Positions 47,730 to 59,565 of a stretch of DNA of 64,000 nt are shown here, one piece after another. The notes beneath the pieces are model-generated. The model worked only from the letters and a program-made list of their open reading frames with translations. It did no database searches and had not been told where the DNA came from. This DNA is from Siphonodentalium dalli (taxonomy: Eukaryota > Mollusca > Scaphopoda > Gadilida > Siphonodentaliidae). Each line of letters starts with the position of its first letter. Positions within the stretch are counted from its first letter, which is position 1. The DNA lies in contig CP136061.1 of assembly GCA_032622095.1 (NCBI GenBank), positions 261,920,077 to 261,984,076 of the forward strand. The letters are read 5' to 3'. The translations under genes were made by a program, and so were the position numbers.

Positions 47730-48412
47730 TTAGGGAGAAGTAAACAGTTATCAGGGAGAAGGAACAATGGCTGAATTTCAATTTACATGTACACCCCCAC
47801 ATCACCCTGATCTGATCCAATAAGTATTATGAAACAGAAGATCCAATTTACATGTACACCCCCACATCACCCTTATATGATCCAATAAGTATTATGAAAC
47901 AGAAGATCCAATTTACATGTACACCCCGACATCACCCTTATATGATCCAATAAGTATTATGAAACAGAAGATCCAATTTACATGTACACCCCCCACATCA
48001 CCCTTATATGATCCAATAAGTATTATGAAACAGAAGATCCAATTTACATGTACACCCCCACATCACCCTGATCTGATCCAATAAGTATTATGAAACAGAA
48101 GATCCAATTTACATGTACACCCCCACATCACCCTGATCTGATCCACCCCAACATCACCCTTATATGATCCACCCCCACATCACCCTTATATGACCCAATA
48201 AGTATTATGAAACAGAAGAGCCCATTTATATACACTATAGTGAATAAGAACACCATTATAATCAGTAAATATACATGTACTTACAGGGGAAAAAGTATGC
48301 TGTTGGAACATTATGCATGCTGTTATACGAGAGAGGTCACTTCTCCCCCGAGACAAAAATAGGGAGAAGTGGCACATTTTAGGGAGAAGATGTCTCCCAA
48401 GTCACCCTCTAG
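47730..48412. repeat. Family E repeat with internal expansion
   Basis: Outer parts (AGGGAGAAGTAAACAGTTAT, ACAATGGCTGAATTTCAATT, and AGAGGTCACTTCTCCC … GGGAGAAGTGGCACATTTTA) match 14505-15215. The inner CATCACCC…AATAAGTATTATG segment is amplified. Confidence 0.65.
47779..48210. repeat. 65-bp tandem array, about 6 copies
   Basis: Unit CAATTTACATGTACACCCCC … GATCCAATAAGTATTATGAA … AGAAGATC, starts at 47779, 47844, 47909, 47974, 48040 and 48105. The single-copy form is in the family E repeat near 14590. Confidence 0.92.
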
Positions 48413-48765
48413 GAATTATATATTATTTATATAATGACCCTGATTTATATATGAATTCGTACAACTGATTAATAAGGCAGGTGAAATCTGTTGGAGAACA
48501 AACAGTTTCCACTGGGTTCTACTAAATTTAGTTGCGCAATCTAATTGTATAGCATGAAAGTGATATATTGCCATGTATTCTTATATATTATTCATGAAAC
48601 TAAATTAATTAATCCAGTTTCCAATCTTTGTAGCTATTTTTACTCAAGAATGGCAACATGCTAGCTAAAAATGTCAGTTTGGCAGACGAAAATTAAAATG
48701 TCATAGGTTATGGAATGTAAATTGGTAATTTATCTTGGACTATCTATAGACACACTTCATAGAAA

Positions 48766-49054
48766 CAAGCCTGTGTTTAGTGTGTCATTCTTATCAAATT
48801 TCTATATAACTTCTTCATATTTTTTTTAGTTTAGTTTCTCTATATCCCCAAATTGGCAGACGACATATTGCATAATCGTGGTTCTCAATGGGTGTACATC
48901 ACACTATTCACCATTTGGGAACTTCAATCTGAGTCTATGTCTCCCATAGCAGTTGAGGCCTAAGCAGAATGAGGTCCCCAGAGGGATAGCGTCACTACAT
49001 TCACCCTCTGGGGACCTCATTCTGCTAATGACAGGCACACTAAACTCAGGCTTG
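48766..49054. mobile_element. Family H MITE with perfect 8-bp target duplication
   Basis: CAAGCCTGTGTTTAGTGTGT to CACACTAAACTCAGGCTTG, flanked on both sides by CATAGAAA. The first hairpin is gone; the second is shortened. Confidence 0.92.
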
Positions 49055-49474
49055 CATAGAAACTGTACACATTCAGAAGTGTTGGAAGTAACGAAGAGCA
49101 AGAGGGTACAATCTCAAGATGGACATTTGTCCCAATGTAAATACATGTATCTGTACAGGTGTCAGTCTATATGGCACAGCGCAGGTTGGACACCCCCCCC
49201 CCCCCCTCAGACTACCCCCTGCCAGGCTGGACCCCCTGCCTGCATTTTGCAAAACAAGTGAATGATCGTACCATATACTGGTAGTATGTCATATTGCTGT
49301 ATTATATACTGATCATGTTTCATGAGCAGGATCACATGTTTGGGGTCACCGGCAAGCTTTAATATCAACATTATCATACTACGAGATCAAACCATTCACA
49401 GGTATACGGTATACATAAAATAATGTAGATATCTATAGAACTCAATTGACCCATACCTAATGTTAGGCTGCCAA

Positions 49475-49585
49475 ACACCCATTCACAGGAGAGGACAATA
49501 TAAGTAGATTTACACCCATTCACAGGAGAGGACAATATAAGTAGATTTACACCCATTCACAGGAGAGGACAATATAAGTAGATTT
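49475..49585. repeat. 37-bp tandem repeat, 3 copies
   Basis: Unit ACACCCATTCACAGGAGAGG ACAATATAAGTAGATTT, identical in all copies. Confidence 0.95.
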
Positions 49586-49589
49586 ACAC

Positions 49590-50040
49590 TCTACCTGAAA
49601 GCACCATTTATAATCATGTTTCAATTTAATCACCATTTTAGTGCGGTGAGCACCTAAGCATATATAAACCTCTGTAAGTCAGATGACTCTATTGGCCTCG
49701 ATCTTTATAAATGTCCGATCTTACCAATGACAATCCCGGTGCGATCTTCTAATGCTTCAAGTATCTAATTGCGTACTGTCAGAAAAGCTTTTATCCCCGG
49801 GAGCTCTAATATGTTTGCGTAATGAGGCGGGTTGACAATTTTATAGCGAGAACCTTTTAGGACGTCCACGGAACATTATGTAAGCTATCACTTTAGTGTT
49901 GTTTGATGTGATACACATTTTATGACACAGCGAAGGAACATGAAATTCTACATATTGCATTTTTCAAGTCTGGAAGCAAGAAGGCTTATGTACGTAGATT
50001 CTTCACAGGGGAAGCATATTTATCTGATATGTATCATAAA
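49590..50040. other. No feature recognised
   Basis: Low-copy sequence, no gene evidence. Confidence 0.3.
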
Positions 50041-50042
50041 AC

Positions 50043-50466
50043 CAAGCCTGTAAATAGTGTGTCTGTCATTTGCAGAATGAGGTCCCAAGAGGATGAATTT
50101 AGTACCACTATCCCGCACAGCAGGCTAGCATCACCAAATTCACCCTCATTCTGCTTACGCCTCAATTACTATGGGAGACCTAGGATCTAGATTCCCCAGT
50201 TGAAGATGGTGATCTTCATCCATTAGTCACCTCGATTATGCATTTTATCTTCTGCAAATTAGGGAAGATAGAAACTGAACAGAAGGGAAAAACTATAAAC
50301 AATGTTAATTTGTGACTATAGATACTTCCCAGAAGATGAGGCTTAAGCAGAATGAGGTCCCCAGAGGGTAAATTAGGTGATGCTATCCCACTGCGGGATA
50401 GCATCACTAAATTCACCCTCTGGGGACCTCATTCAGCAAATGACTGACACACTATTTGCAGGCTTG
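50043..50466. mobile_element. Family H MITE, long form
   Basis: CAAGCCTGTAAATAGTGTGT to CACTATTTGCAGGCTTG. The flanking 8-mers agree poorly (5 of 8). GAAGCAT…TGATAT…CTCATAAAA-like sequence occurs on both sides, so a flank duplication may obscure the target site. Confidence 0.8.
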
Positions 50467-50818
50467 TCTGAAACCGAGATGACTTATGCTCACGGGAAGC
50501 ATTTTTGTTTGATATTTATCCGATATGTCTCATAAAATGGAGATTAAATGTTAATGGGGAACTCACTTGGGAGGTCGCGTGACACAAGGAAACATTTTAT
50601 GACGTTTATATGCAACTCAGCAAATGAAATTTTCAAATATCCCAGCGGTTTAATAGAGACTATTCCTGTAATAGATTAAATCACAGCTTATTCCAGGTCC
50701 AAATCCATCTTTTGAGTTTTTGATTATATAATTTATGAGTATGATTGTGGCCACTAAGCTGCTGTAAGTGATTGGGACTTATGGCTTTAAACACTTTGTG
50801 GGCCCTCCGATGCATCTC

Positions 50819-51233
50819 TTAACCCTTTCCGTGCCAGGTCTGATTTTTGTACCAACCCATATACCCTGTGCCAATGCATTCTCTTATATATGCGAGTCGA
50901 CCATAGGTCGCCTCGCATATATAAGAGAATGCATTGGCCTAACAATTTTTCATCATTTGTTATTATTTTTTACAATTTTAATAATTTTTTCTTATATTCT
51001 TTAACAGACTTATTTTGTAGGTTTAGTGCCAGGGAATCTTACGTTTTTCATGGGCATCAAAATTATTACTATGAATACTTGGTGATAGTTTTGAGTTATA
51101 ACATGCCCCTAAGTTTTTAACCAGCTTGTTTTTAAATTCGCTATAGCATGCTTAAGCATACCCAAAAAAGGGGCGATTTTACAGACCGTAAATTAGGGCC
51201 GATGAGAACGGCCCCTGGCACTGAAAGGGTTAA
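50819..51233 (+). mobile_element. Family B MITE, longest copy
   Basis: TTAA-flanked, CCCTTTCCGTGCCAGGT left and CCTGGCACTGAAAGGGTTAA right. Module 50871-50937. It keeps about 160 bp of inner sequence (ATCTTACGTTTTTCATGGGC …) absent from other B copies, so it may be nearest the parent element. Confidence 0.85.
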
Positions 51234-51239
51234 TGCTAC

Positions 51240-51790
51240 AAGCCTCATAGTAATTTTGTCAATGGTTTAGATCAAAATGAGCAACGCAATTGTGATGAGT
51301 ATGCAATTTTGAGAACAAGTCAAAATAGTGGGAAATTCTCATAAACTAATATAAATCGGCAAAAATAATAAGTTTGTCACTTTTGATGTGGGTATGGGTC
51401 TCTTTGTTTGTCCAGATTGAGACCTGAACAAAACGAAGGCAATAGATCAATGTTAACTAGTAAGTACATGATAGTACATGTGTGTACCTACAAATGGATA
51501 CTGCCAATGACTACAGTTATTATTAAATGGAACAAATGGGATATCATTGTTTTTCGTTAAAAGAATACACTGATGAACATTTAGTTTAAAAACACAAATT
51601 TTGATAACTCAATTCATTCATCATAAAACTATTTGCAATCAGGAAAAGCACACTTCCGTCATGTTCAGTAAAACTCAATCAGCTGACATACGGAAAAATG
51701 AATAAAATGGGAATCAAGTGATTAATAATAATAATAAATAATAAATAATAATTGATGCATTTATATAATGCATTCTGCAGTGAATTAGTT
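51240..51790. other. No feature recognised
   Basis: An AATAAT simple repeat near 51722-51750; otherwise low-copy. Confidence 0.3.
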
Positions 51791-51798
51791 TAAATGTA

Positions 51799-51988
51799 CA
51801 ATAATGCTCTAGTAATCGACTTCTTAACCACAGCAGATTTATGGGTAACTTTTCAGGATTTAGTCGGAAATATGGCTTGTTGCCAATAGATTTCCGATGA
51901 ATGGCAACAAGCCATATTTCCGACTAAATCCTGAAAAGTTACCCATAATTCTGCTCTGGTATGGAGTCGATTAATTAGGGCATTTCTG
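51799..51988. mobile_element. Family T MITE
   Basis: TA-CAATAATGCTCTAGTAATCG to GATTAATTAGGGCATTTCTG-TA, palindromic with a shortened centre. Confidence 0.82.
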
Positions 51989-51989
51989 T

Positions 51990-52540
51990 ACTTCTCTCTA
52001 TTGTTCCACCTATTGAGTCAAACAGTATAAGCCACTACTCTTTCAGTCGTTTCTTACCTCCTTTGGACTGTGTGTACCCCCTCCATTGCATCTGGCCTTG
52101 TGTTATAAAACAATCCCTAACTCTTCACCTATGAAGCTTTTATATTAACACCAAATTAACCAGAACCACGTGTGTGCAAAGCCAGTTTCAGGAAATAGAG
52201 CAGCTGTTCAGGGTCTCCGCAAAAAAGCTTAATCCCCAACCATTAAAATCAAAGACCTTATCAAAGACGTTACTTCCTGTGCAGCGCCGCTGTCTAAGGT
52301 TTTATAATGTCTGAGTTTTTTAGGGAGATTAATAATGGTGGATTCTGTTCGGAGCAGGCATAATATTATGATTTATTCAAATTTTTTGTCCAGTTCATGC
52401 ACTTGGCCTCCGACTGTCTGACGGGAAAGATAGTAAAACAATCGTAGTTTGAGGAAATTGAGACCATTGTTCGGGGCATTAAGTCAGATTTGCCACCAAG
52501 AGTGCTGCTGAGGAATGGCCGCAGCTGTATAAATCAAATT
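51990..52540. other. No feature recognised
   Basis: Low-copy sequence between a family T and a family G element. Confidence 0.3.
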
Positions 52541-52549
52541 TGTTGCATG

Positions 52550-52897
52550 GGGGTAAAGTAGAAGGTCCCAACTCGAAATTTAATGATTTAAGTGAATTTG
52601 TGAGCAATTTTGCTTTGCATCGCTTACAATTATGGAATTTTTCCTGGGTAATTCATTGTTTTTTCAATATCAGCTCTCAAAAGTCACTGAAAAGCATGCA
52701 ATTTGGAGTTGGGACATTCACCTACAGTGAAGTACATTATTAAGGAACAGATAAAATGCTAAGAAATATATTCCCTGCATTATTTTTTCGACTTTATAAG
52801 GTTCCCTGTCAAAACTTCCAAAAATTCTAAGGTTTTGTACTGGTGGAATATGATCTCAATGGGCATTAGCCATAGTAGAGATTCATGGCATGATCTA
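52550..52897. mobile_element. Family G element, left end lost
   Basis: AGAAGGTCCCAACTCG … TTGCTTTGCATCGCTTACAA … ending GAGATTCATGGCATGATCTA. Confidence 0.7.
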
Positions 52898-53157
52898 GGG
52901 GGTTAAAGTTGCTGAATGTGGGGGGGGGGTGGTAAAGTTGTTGTCCTGCCCCAGTCTCTTTGAAAGTCGACAGATCGTAACAGATCTGAGTCTCTACATC
53001 TCTGATTCACTTTTCATTTTCTAGGTTGATGAAGCTTTCCCATGATGATGAAATAAATTGTTTCCAAATATGGAGTGCATGTCTGGTGTAGTAAACGGTT
53101 GTGAAAATCAAAGTATTTAGTAGTAATTATAAAAACAACATAATGTGAAAGAACAAT

Positions 53158-53348
53158 TAGTTTATGGCCCAAGTCATTAACTCATTTTCATTATAATTAC
53201 CAAGTTGTTCGTATTCATATTCATGAGTGTATTTTGCAGTAATCCATGGCTCAAATTCATTCATTTGTTGCATATATTCTGTTGAGTATAAAAGGAGATG
53301 GTCCCATATTAAATGGCCGGATTTAGAGTACAGTACCCCTTTAAAGAT
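53158..53348. mobile_element. Family F repeat
   Basis: TTCATTATAATTACCAAGTT … CCATGGCTCAAATTCATTCA … ATATTCTGTTGAGTATAAAA … GAGATGGTCCCAT … GTACCCCTTTAAA. It is in reverse orientation to the copy at 58.1 kb. Confidence 0.7.
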
Positions 53349-53461
53349 TCTGATGTGATATCTCACATACCAGTACACATACATGTACATGTAGTTATTG
53401 GATACAAAGAAGGGACCCGTGCGAACAAATATTCTTCTATAATAATGGTGATACCAAATTA

Positions 53462-53690
53462 CAGTAATGCCCTATGTAATCGACTCCCTAACCACAGCAG
53501 AATTATGGGTAACTTTTCAGGATTTAGTCCATCTTTGAATACAAATTTCATCTTGGCAATTGCCATTCATCGGAAAGCTCTCCCCGAGATTTTTCCAATG
53601 AATGGCAACAAGCCATATTTCCGACTAAATCCTGAAAAGTTACCCATAATTCTGATGTGGTTAAGGAGTTGATTACTTAGGGCATTACTG
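53462..53690. mobile_element. Family T MITE with short insert
   Basis: TA-CAGTAATGCCCTATGTAATC to GATTACTTAGGGCATTACTG-TA. The left arm contains an extra segment (CATCTTTGAATACAAATTTC…) in place of the GGAAATATGGCTTG block. Confidence 0.83.
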
Positions 53691-53816
53691 TACACACTGA
53701 TTGAAAACTGATAATATTGAGATGTTCTAGAGAAAAGAAACCAAAGCAACACACATCTTCAAACAATAAAAGCAATGTCAGCAGTCACCTAGATTCCTGT
53801 ATCTTTGACCTCTGAG

Positions 53817-54220
53817 TCAATCTGATTGGTCGGAAGGAATTATTTCACGAGCGGCTGTGGACGAACAAAGCTCACATTCATGTGTACCCAGATACCAAAA
53901 GACGGGATTACGCGATAACGCAGGTGACAAAGTAATTACTTTTTTTGTGCTGCCATAATGCTGTGTGTCAATTTCAATTTGGACACATGACTCTGCCACA
54001 TTGCTATCTGTGCGAGCTAATTTTGATGTAATCGTACATCTATTCAGAATCGCGAGTCCTTTGGGAATTGTGACTCCGCTGAATAAATAAGATCCCATTC
54101 CAGTATGAATGGGCGGCTTCTGATCAATCGGCAACTGGTGTACAGTGTATATGACATCCTCTAACGTCAATCCTTTGTTGCTGAACAAGGATTTATTTGG
54201 AGTCAAATGTTTATCCTTCT
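53817..54220 (-). CDS. Possible exon of an unrecognised gene
   Basis: An open frame of about 130 codons after a TAG at 54221-54223 that could itself be the end of an acceptor (CAACATAG). The translation is compositionally balanced: FSNKGLTLEDVIYTVHQLP, then IPKGLAILNRCTITSKLA, IEIDTQHYGSTKKVITL and VFWYLGTHECELC, with several Cys and no low complexity. The DNA is less A+T rich than its surroundings and matches no repeat in this window. It has no internal ATG start near its beginning, so if real it is a terminal exon (stop at 53817). I do not recognise the family. A decayed transposon or chance open frame is equally possible. Confidence 0.25.
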
Positions 54221-54594
54221 ATGTTGAGAACATACCATACTGAGATCATTGGACAATTTTCTGGCAAATTGTAGATATTTTCGGTAAAATTGAATGGTAT
54301 TTCAGGGGGGAAATTGTGGCAAATTACAGTATTTTTTTGCCTAATTATACATATTTAAGGTTAATTTGAAACTATTTTTGTTGTATTGCTCTGTATATAC
54401 AAGGTTTATTCTACAAAAACTGTGTTACAACCATGAATATATCATGTAACAAAATTCGGGCAAAAAGGCTCAGCCCCCCCCCCCCTTAAAAATGTGCACC
54501 ACGCAAGCTGACCACGCGGCTATGATTGTACTGCATGGTTAAGTCATAAGTCATATTGAAATGCACTCTCAAAACACCAGACATTGTTATAATA

Positions 54595-55049
54595 TGTGAC
54601 CCGCCATATCAAATCCAGGCGAAAATCAGGATTTTTTTACCCTGTGCCAATGCATTCTCTTATATATGCGAGTCGACCATAGGTCGCCTCGCATATATAA
54701 GAGAATGCATTGGCCTAACAATTTTTTACAATTTTAATAATTTTTTCTTGTATTCTTTAACAATTTTATAATTTCACCCATACAGAGCTCCAGACAAAAA
54801 TGAGCAGACGACACTCTTCTATATGCTTCTATATATGTGTGGGGCTCCCTGCAGGGTAATGGGTGTTTTTTATTTTATGTCCTAAAAATTGTAAGGAACA
54901 TTTATTTAAAAAAAATGATAAATTGTCAGGCCAATGCATTCTCTTATATATGCGAGGCGACCTATGGTCGACTCGCATATATAAGAGAATGCATTGGCAC
55001 AGGGTAAAAAAATCCCGACTTACGACTGGATTTGATATGGCGGGTCACA
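54595..55049. mobile_element. Family C MITE, complete
   Basis: TGTGACCCGCCATATCAAAT to ATTTGATATGGCGGGTCACA, flanked by TA. Modules 54647-54713 and 54931-54997. Best-preserved family C copy. Confidence 0.9.
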
Positions 55050-55209
55050 TATACTCTATTAAAATCAGGATAATCACATTAATATTTCAATGGGCTTTCA
55101 GTTGGCAGTGCTGAAATCTCTTGTGAAAGTCCTCAGGTATGGCCTTACACATAGTTTATAAGTGACCGGAGGAGAGGGGGTGTTAAATAGTGAGATTCAA
55201 AAGTGGGCA

Positions 55210-55287
55210 AAATATCATCCGGACCCCATGAAATATCATCCGGACCCCATGAAATATCATCCGGACCCCATGAAATATCATCCGGAG
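55210..55287. repeat. 21-bp tandem repeat, 3.7 copies
   Basis: Unit AAATATCATCCGGACCCCAT G; perfectly repeated. Confidence 0.95.
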
Positions 55288-55289
55288 TT

Positions 55290-55950
55290 ATGACCATCAA
55301 GTCTGAAACTATTTGCCAAATTGGCACATCATTCAAAATCACTGGCGAAGCTTTAACTTCGTGCACAATGCACTCCCAGCATACGGTCCATGCATGTTGC
55401 AATTTGTTAAATACTATTGTTTATACTGTTACCACATATATCCTGAATTACTGCATCATATAACTTAACTATACTCTTCTGTTACAGAGATTAATCCAAG
55501 TCAGTGGTTAGTGAGAAAAAATAAACCGCTCGTATGAATCGTAGGGATCATATAAAACATCATGTATCATGATGTACTTAGTGTGCAATCATCGGAAGTA
55601 ATCGACACCTGCACGGATTTGATTCTGTAATCCTGAATGAACGCATCCCATTAGGTGGCTATAGGAGATGAAATGAGACTGCTCGCTAGCGAATACCAGA
55701 AAACATATGTTATGAAGATCAGAGGAGCAGAATCGGAGATAATACTAAACTACCAAGGGTGTGCTCAGCAAACAGAATGTTTACCCACATGTGAGAATTA
55801 TTTCATGTATATGTTGACTATCTAGTTTTTTTTTTTAAAGAATCAGGAAGAATATACACCAGAGATTTATACATGTATACCTTTAGACTTGTTATGCAGT
55901 CATGGTACTTTAATTGAAACAAGCTTTTGACCATCCTAGTTTATCAAGTG
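55290..55950. other. No feature recognised
   Basis: Low-copy sequence before a run of family D elements. Confidence 0.3.
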
Positions 55951-55956
55951 AAATTG

Positions 55957-56133
55957 CACTCGCATTTATAAGAGAATGAATTGGCCTAACAATATTTACC
56001 TTGACCTTGTAAAGCCAATGAATTCTCTTATATATATGAAGCTCCCAAATGGGAGGCTCGCATATATCAGGGAATGCACTGGCACATGATATTTAATGCT
56101 GCACCAGCACAGCTCCCATCATGAAAGGGTTAA
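55957..56133. mobile_element. Family D MITE, left end lost
   Basis: CTCGCATTTATAAGAGAATG … TTACCTTGACCTTGTAAAGC … CTCCCAAATGGGAGG centre … CATGAAAGGGTTAA. Confidence 0.72.
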
Positions 56134-56266
56134 AGTGGCCAATGTATTCTCTATATATTAATGTAAGCCATTGCATTCTCTTATATTTGCAAGGCTCCCT
56201 ATGGGAATGCAGTGGCACAGGATCTTTAATGCTGCACCAGCGCAGCTCCCATAATGAAAGAGTTAA
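56134..56266. mobile_element. Family D MITE, immediately adjacent
   Basis: GGCCAATGTATTCTC … GGCTCCCTATGGGAATGCAG … ATAATGAAAGAGTTAA. Tandem with the previous element. Confidence 0.7.
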
Positions 56267-56499
56267 TTGATAAAGCTTTCAACCATTCTAGTTTATCACT
56301 TGATATTAAATGGCCACTAGAACAGACTAGAATGGTTGGAAACTTGTGTCAATTAAAGTACATATATAACAAGTCTAAAGGTGAATTTCTCATATTTATT
56401 GGTGTATATATAAGAAGTCTTGTGAGGGGGAAACTCATATCATTTTGAGAATCAAGAGAACTCAAATTATTCCTAAGAATTCTCTCATAAATTATTCAT

Positions 56500-56535
56500 C
56501 AGATTTATTATTATTATTATTATTATTATTCTTAT
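56500..56535. repeat. (TTA)n microsatellite
   Basis: Repeated TTA with one C interruption. Confidence 0.9.
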
Positions 56536-56668
56536 TATATCCATTCAGTGTTGAATGGAGGTACTAGTAATTCATGCTACATGTAAATGACAAATTAAAA
56601 TTGTTCATAAAAAAAACTTCATGAAATGCAGTAAAAATAATTGCCATGCGGTCCAAACAAGTATACTA

Positions 56669-56826
56669 CTGTAATGCTCTAAATTATCGACTCCTTATGG
56701 GTAACTTTTCAGGATTTAGTCGGAAATATGGCTTGTTTCCATATTTCCGACTAAATCCTGAAAAGTTACCCATAATTCTGCTGTGGTTAAGGAGTCGATT
56801 ATTTAGGGCATTTCCTGGCATTTCTG
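56669..56826. mobile_element. Family T MITE, centre deleted
   Basis: TA-CTGTAATGCTCTAAATTATC … AAATATGGCTTGTTTCCATATTT … TTTAGGGCATTT, ending CATTTCTG-TA. The palindrome centre and the CCACAGCAGAATT block of the left arm are missing. Confidence 0.8.
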
Positions 56827-56942
56827 TAAATATTGAGGAAGTCTGATCCTTAAAATATATTTCTGATTATCTTTGTAATAAAATGGGAAAAAAAATGATA
56901 CACCTTTCTACTAACAGGTTAAAACAGTTACACACACATTAC

Positions 56943-57036
56943 TGTCTCCCATAGGGAGCCTCACATATATAAGAGAATGCACTGGCACAGGATCATTAAT
57001 GCTGCATAAGCATGGCTCCCATCAGGAAATGGTTAA
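56943..57036. mobile_element. Family D MITE, right half
   Basis: TCTCCCATAGGGAGCCTCAC … ACTGGCACAGGATCATTAAT … CATCAGGAAATGGTTAA. Confidence 0.65.
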
Positions 57037-57039
57037 GCT

Positions 57040-57750
57040 TGACAAAACTGAAAAATTGTACAAATATAAGAATTTCATTGTATAAATTTTGACTTACGGT
57101 ATGTTTATTCCACAGAAAAAAATATGACATGAGGCAATTTAAATCAGAGTGTAATTTGTTCAAGAGAATTTGAGTCGATATGGGTCAACAAATAGGTTCA
57201 TTGAGTTCTGTGTTCGCAGAATGTCCCACATTCCTAACGAGCTCCCCGAGGAAAAACAGGAATTGATCGCAGAATCTCCGCCACTGAGGAAATAACTCCA
57301 GGCAAGACAGCCGGAATTTATCATGTTCCCTCGATACATTCGATATACGTACGATAGGGGCAGACCACAGGGAATATCACCCTAAAGCCAGAATACCAAG
57401 GAAAAGGTTACTACGCTCTACTCCAGATTATAAGTGTGTTCGTAGTCGACATATGTCGGCTGATTCTCATTGATCACACGCCGTCTTCCTGTATTCAAGT
57501 ATTTCCGATATCTCTCTTTCTCAGCTGTGTTTCCGATATCTCTCGGCTTCGTCTATACAAAATCTGCCTTATGCAAACTGCACATCGACTTAACCTTACG
57601 TTAGTCAATATGAGGCTGAGAGCTCTCATGAATGCTTAGTATAACTTGTAAGCTTTGATAATAATGTACGCCATTCATCGACATCCCATTAACACAGATA
57701 TCAATAAGGAGCATGAAACTACCCTCTTAAAACAGCTTCAAATGGTGTTT
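57040..57750. other. No feature recognised
   Basis: Low-copy, somewhat more G+C rich around 57200-57600. No coding assignment was possible. Confidence 0.3.
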
Positions 57751-57759
57751 ATATGTCGG

Positions 57760-57990
57760 CAAGCCTTGAAATAGTGTGTCTGTCATTTGCAGAATGAGGT
57801 CCCCAGAGGGTGAATTTAGTGATGCTACCCCGCATAGCTTAATTTAGCTCATTCTGCTGAGGTGTTAAGCAGAATGAGGTCCCCAGAGGGTGAATTTGGT
57901 GATGCTAGCCCACTATGTGAGGTAGTATCACTAAATTCACCCTCTGGGGACCTCATTCTGCAAATGACAGACACCCTATTTCAAGGCTTG
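57760..57990. mobile_element. Family H MITE with perfect 8-bp target duplication
   Basis: CAAGCCTTGAAATAGTGTGT to CACCCTATTTCAAGGCTTG, flanked on both sides by TATGTCGG (57752-57759 and 57991-57998). The first hairpin is cut short just past its tip. Confidence 0.93.
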
Positions 57991-58068
57991 TATGTCGGTG
58001 AGATATCGCAGATAATCTCGAATGTGTTTTGGTATTCAATCCAAATTTGATGTTATTTCAGGTTGTAT

Positions 58069-58312
58069 TTTAAAGGGTGACTGTACACTAATACGGTCAT
58101 TTATGGGACCATCTCATTTTACACTCAACAGAATATATGCAACAAATCAATGAATTTGAGCCATGGATTAGTGCAAATACACTAATGTGCTCTATGAACG
58201 ATGTAAAACAACATGGTAAATGTAATGAAAATAAGTTAATAACTCGAGTCAAAAACTCATTTCATTATAATTACCATGTTGTTTGCATTTGAATTTCTAT
58301 ATGCTGATGAGA
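58069..58312. mobile_element. Family F repeat
   Basis: TTTAAAGGGTGACTGTACAC … GGTCATTTATGGGACCATCT … GAATTTGAGCCATGGATTAG … ACAACATGGTAAATGTAATG, then an inverted return arm (TTCATTATAATTACCATGTT). Confidence 0.72.
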
Positions 58313-58351
58313 CACTGTTGTCATTCGACTAGGCAACATTTTTATGTGGTG

Positions 58352-58577
58352 CACCATTAAAGATAATGTGACAATGCATTCTCTTATATATGCGAGTCTC
58401 CCATAGGAGCTTCGCATATATTAGAGAATGCATTGGTTTAAAAGGTCAAGGCAAATATTGTTAGGCCAATGTAATCTCTTATCGGAATATATGTGAGGCT
58501 CGTATATAAGAGAATGCATTATTTTTTGGCACAGGGTTTTCTCAAACTTTCAGAAAGCTCCAGTCATGGAAGGGTGA
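58352..58577. mobile_element. Family D MITE
   Basis: GGTGCACCATTAAAGATAAT, module with CTCCCATAGGAG centre, spacer AAGGTCAAGGCAAATATTGT, second degraded module, GTCATGGAAGGGTGAA. Confidence 0.68.
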
Positions 58578-58579
58578 AA

Positions 58580-59560
58580 TGAAAACAAACATAAAAAGCT
58601 TCCATGTTACTTGAAATAAATTTCTGTGCTTCCCTCCTGTAAACATATAAATCTTTCTATGGCAAAAAAAACTTCTTTTATCACTCGGCAGCCTGCTGAG
58701 TCATATACAGCAATTCCAGAAAGATGATTTAAGAAAATCCAATTGGGACTTTATTGGAAGGAAAATCAAAAATATATTACCTTATTCTGCTTTACTGAGC
58801 TTTATCTGAATCTTAAGCCATTTTGCGAGGAATAACGACCGTTGAAATTACTTGCACGTCCCATCAATTTTCAAAGTGTATTGACAAAATTCACGCCATG
58901 CGAACTAATCGTGACCAATTACAACGGGACTCGCCGAATTGAACATGAATACTCTCGTAATGATATCACACAGTGACTAAAAGCCGATACAAACCGACCG
59001 GAACGCATGCCTGACTTAGCAACATTAATAAGCGATTATACGAGGACATCTAACGTTACATATATGCCTTATACAGAATATCTATAATCATTCTTGCGTG
59101 TTGTGTCTCTATTATATTCTGCGACTGAGTCATATGTAATTAGTTCTTGGCGCGTTAGCCTCCCCCTTAATCCAAAGGTGTAATTATCTGAATAAAATCG
59201 GTAAGAAATGACGATCACAAGCATTAGCCTGAATAAAGAGGTTTTCAAACAACAACCTACGGGTCGATTCATGGATATACAGGTTGGTATGACAATCACC
59301 GGTATGTATTTGTGGGAAGACAAATAGGACCCATTAGTGTCGGCATGAATGAGTCAGAAAGCCGGCAGGAAAAGGTGGAATAGTGTAGTCAGTAAGCCAC
59401 CTGGTGACATTAAATTATCAATGTTAACTGAAGCAGAGCCATACGATTAGCTATATTTCAACTACCAGTATCAATAAAAGTACATACAGCACCCATTTAT
59501 AGTGTAGGCATCAATAAATCATGTATTAAATATTTAATCTGTACTAAATGGATTCTACCA
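58580..59560. other. No feature recognised
   Basis: Nearly 1 kb free of recognised repeats; no gene evidence. Confidence 0.35.
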
Positions 59561-59565
59561 TACGT

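Noticed and set aside
53313-53672. 119-codon plus-strand open frame with MGNFSGFS
   Set aside because: It overlaps family F and T MITEs; MGNFSGFSRKYGLLPFIGK is the family T arm seen at many sites.
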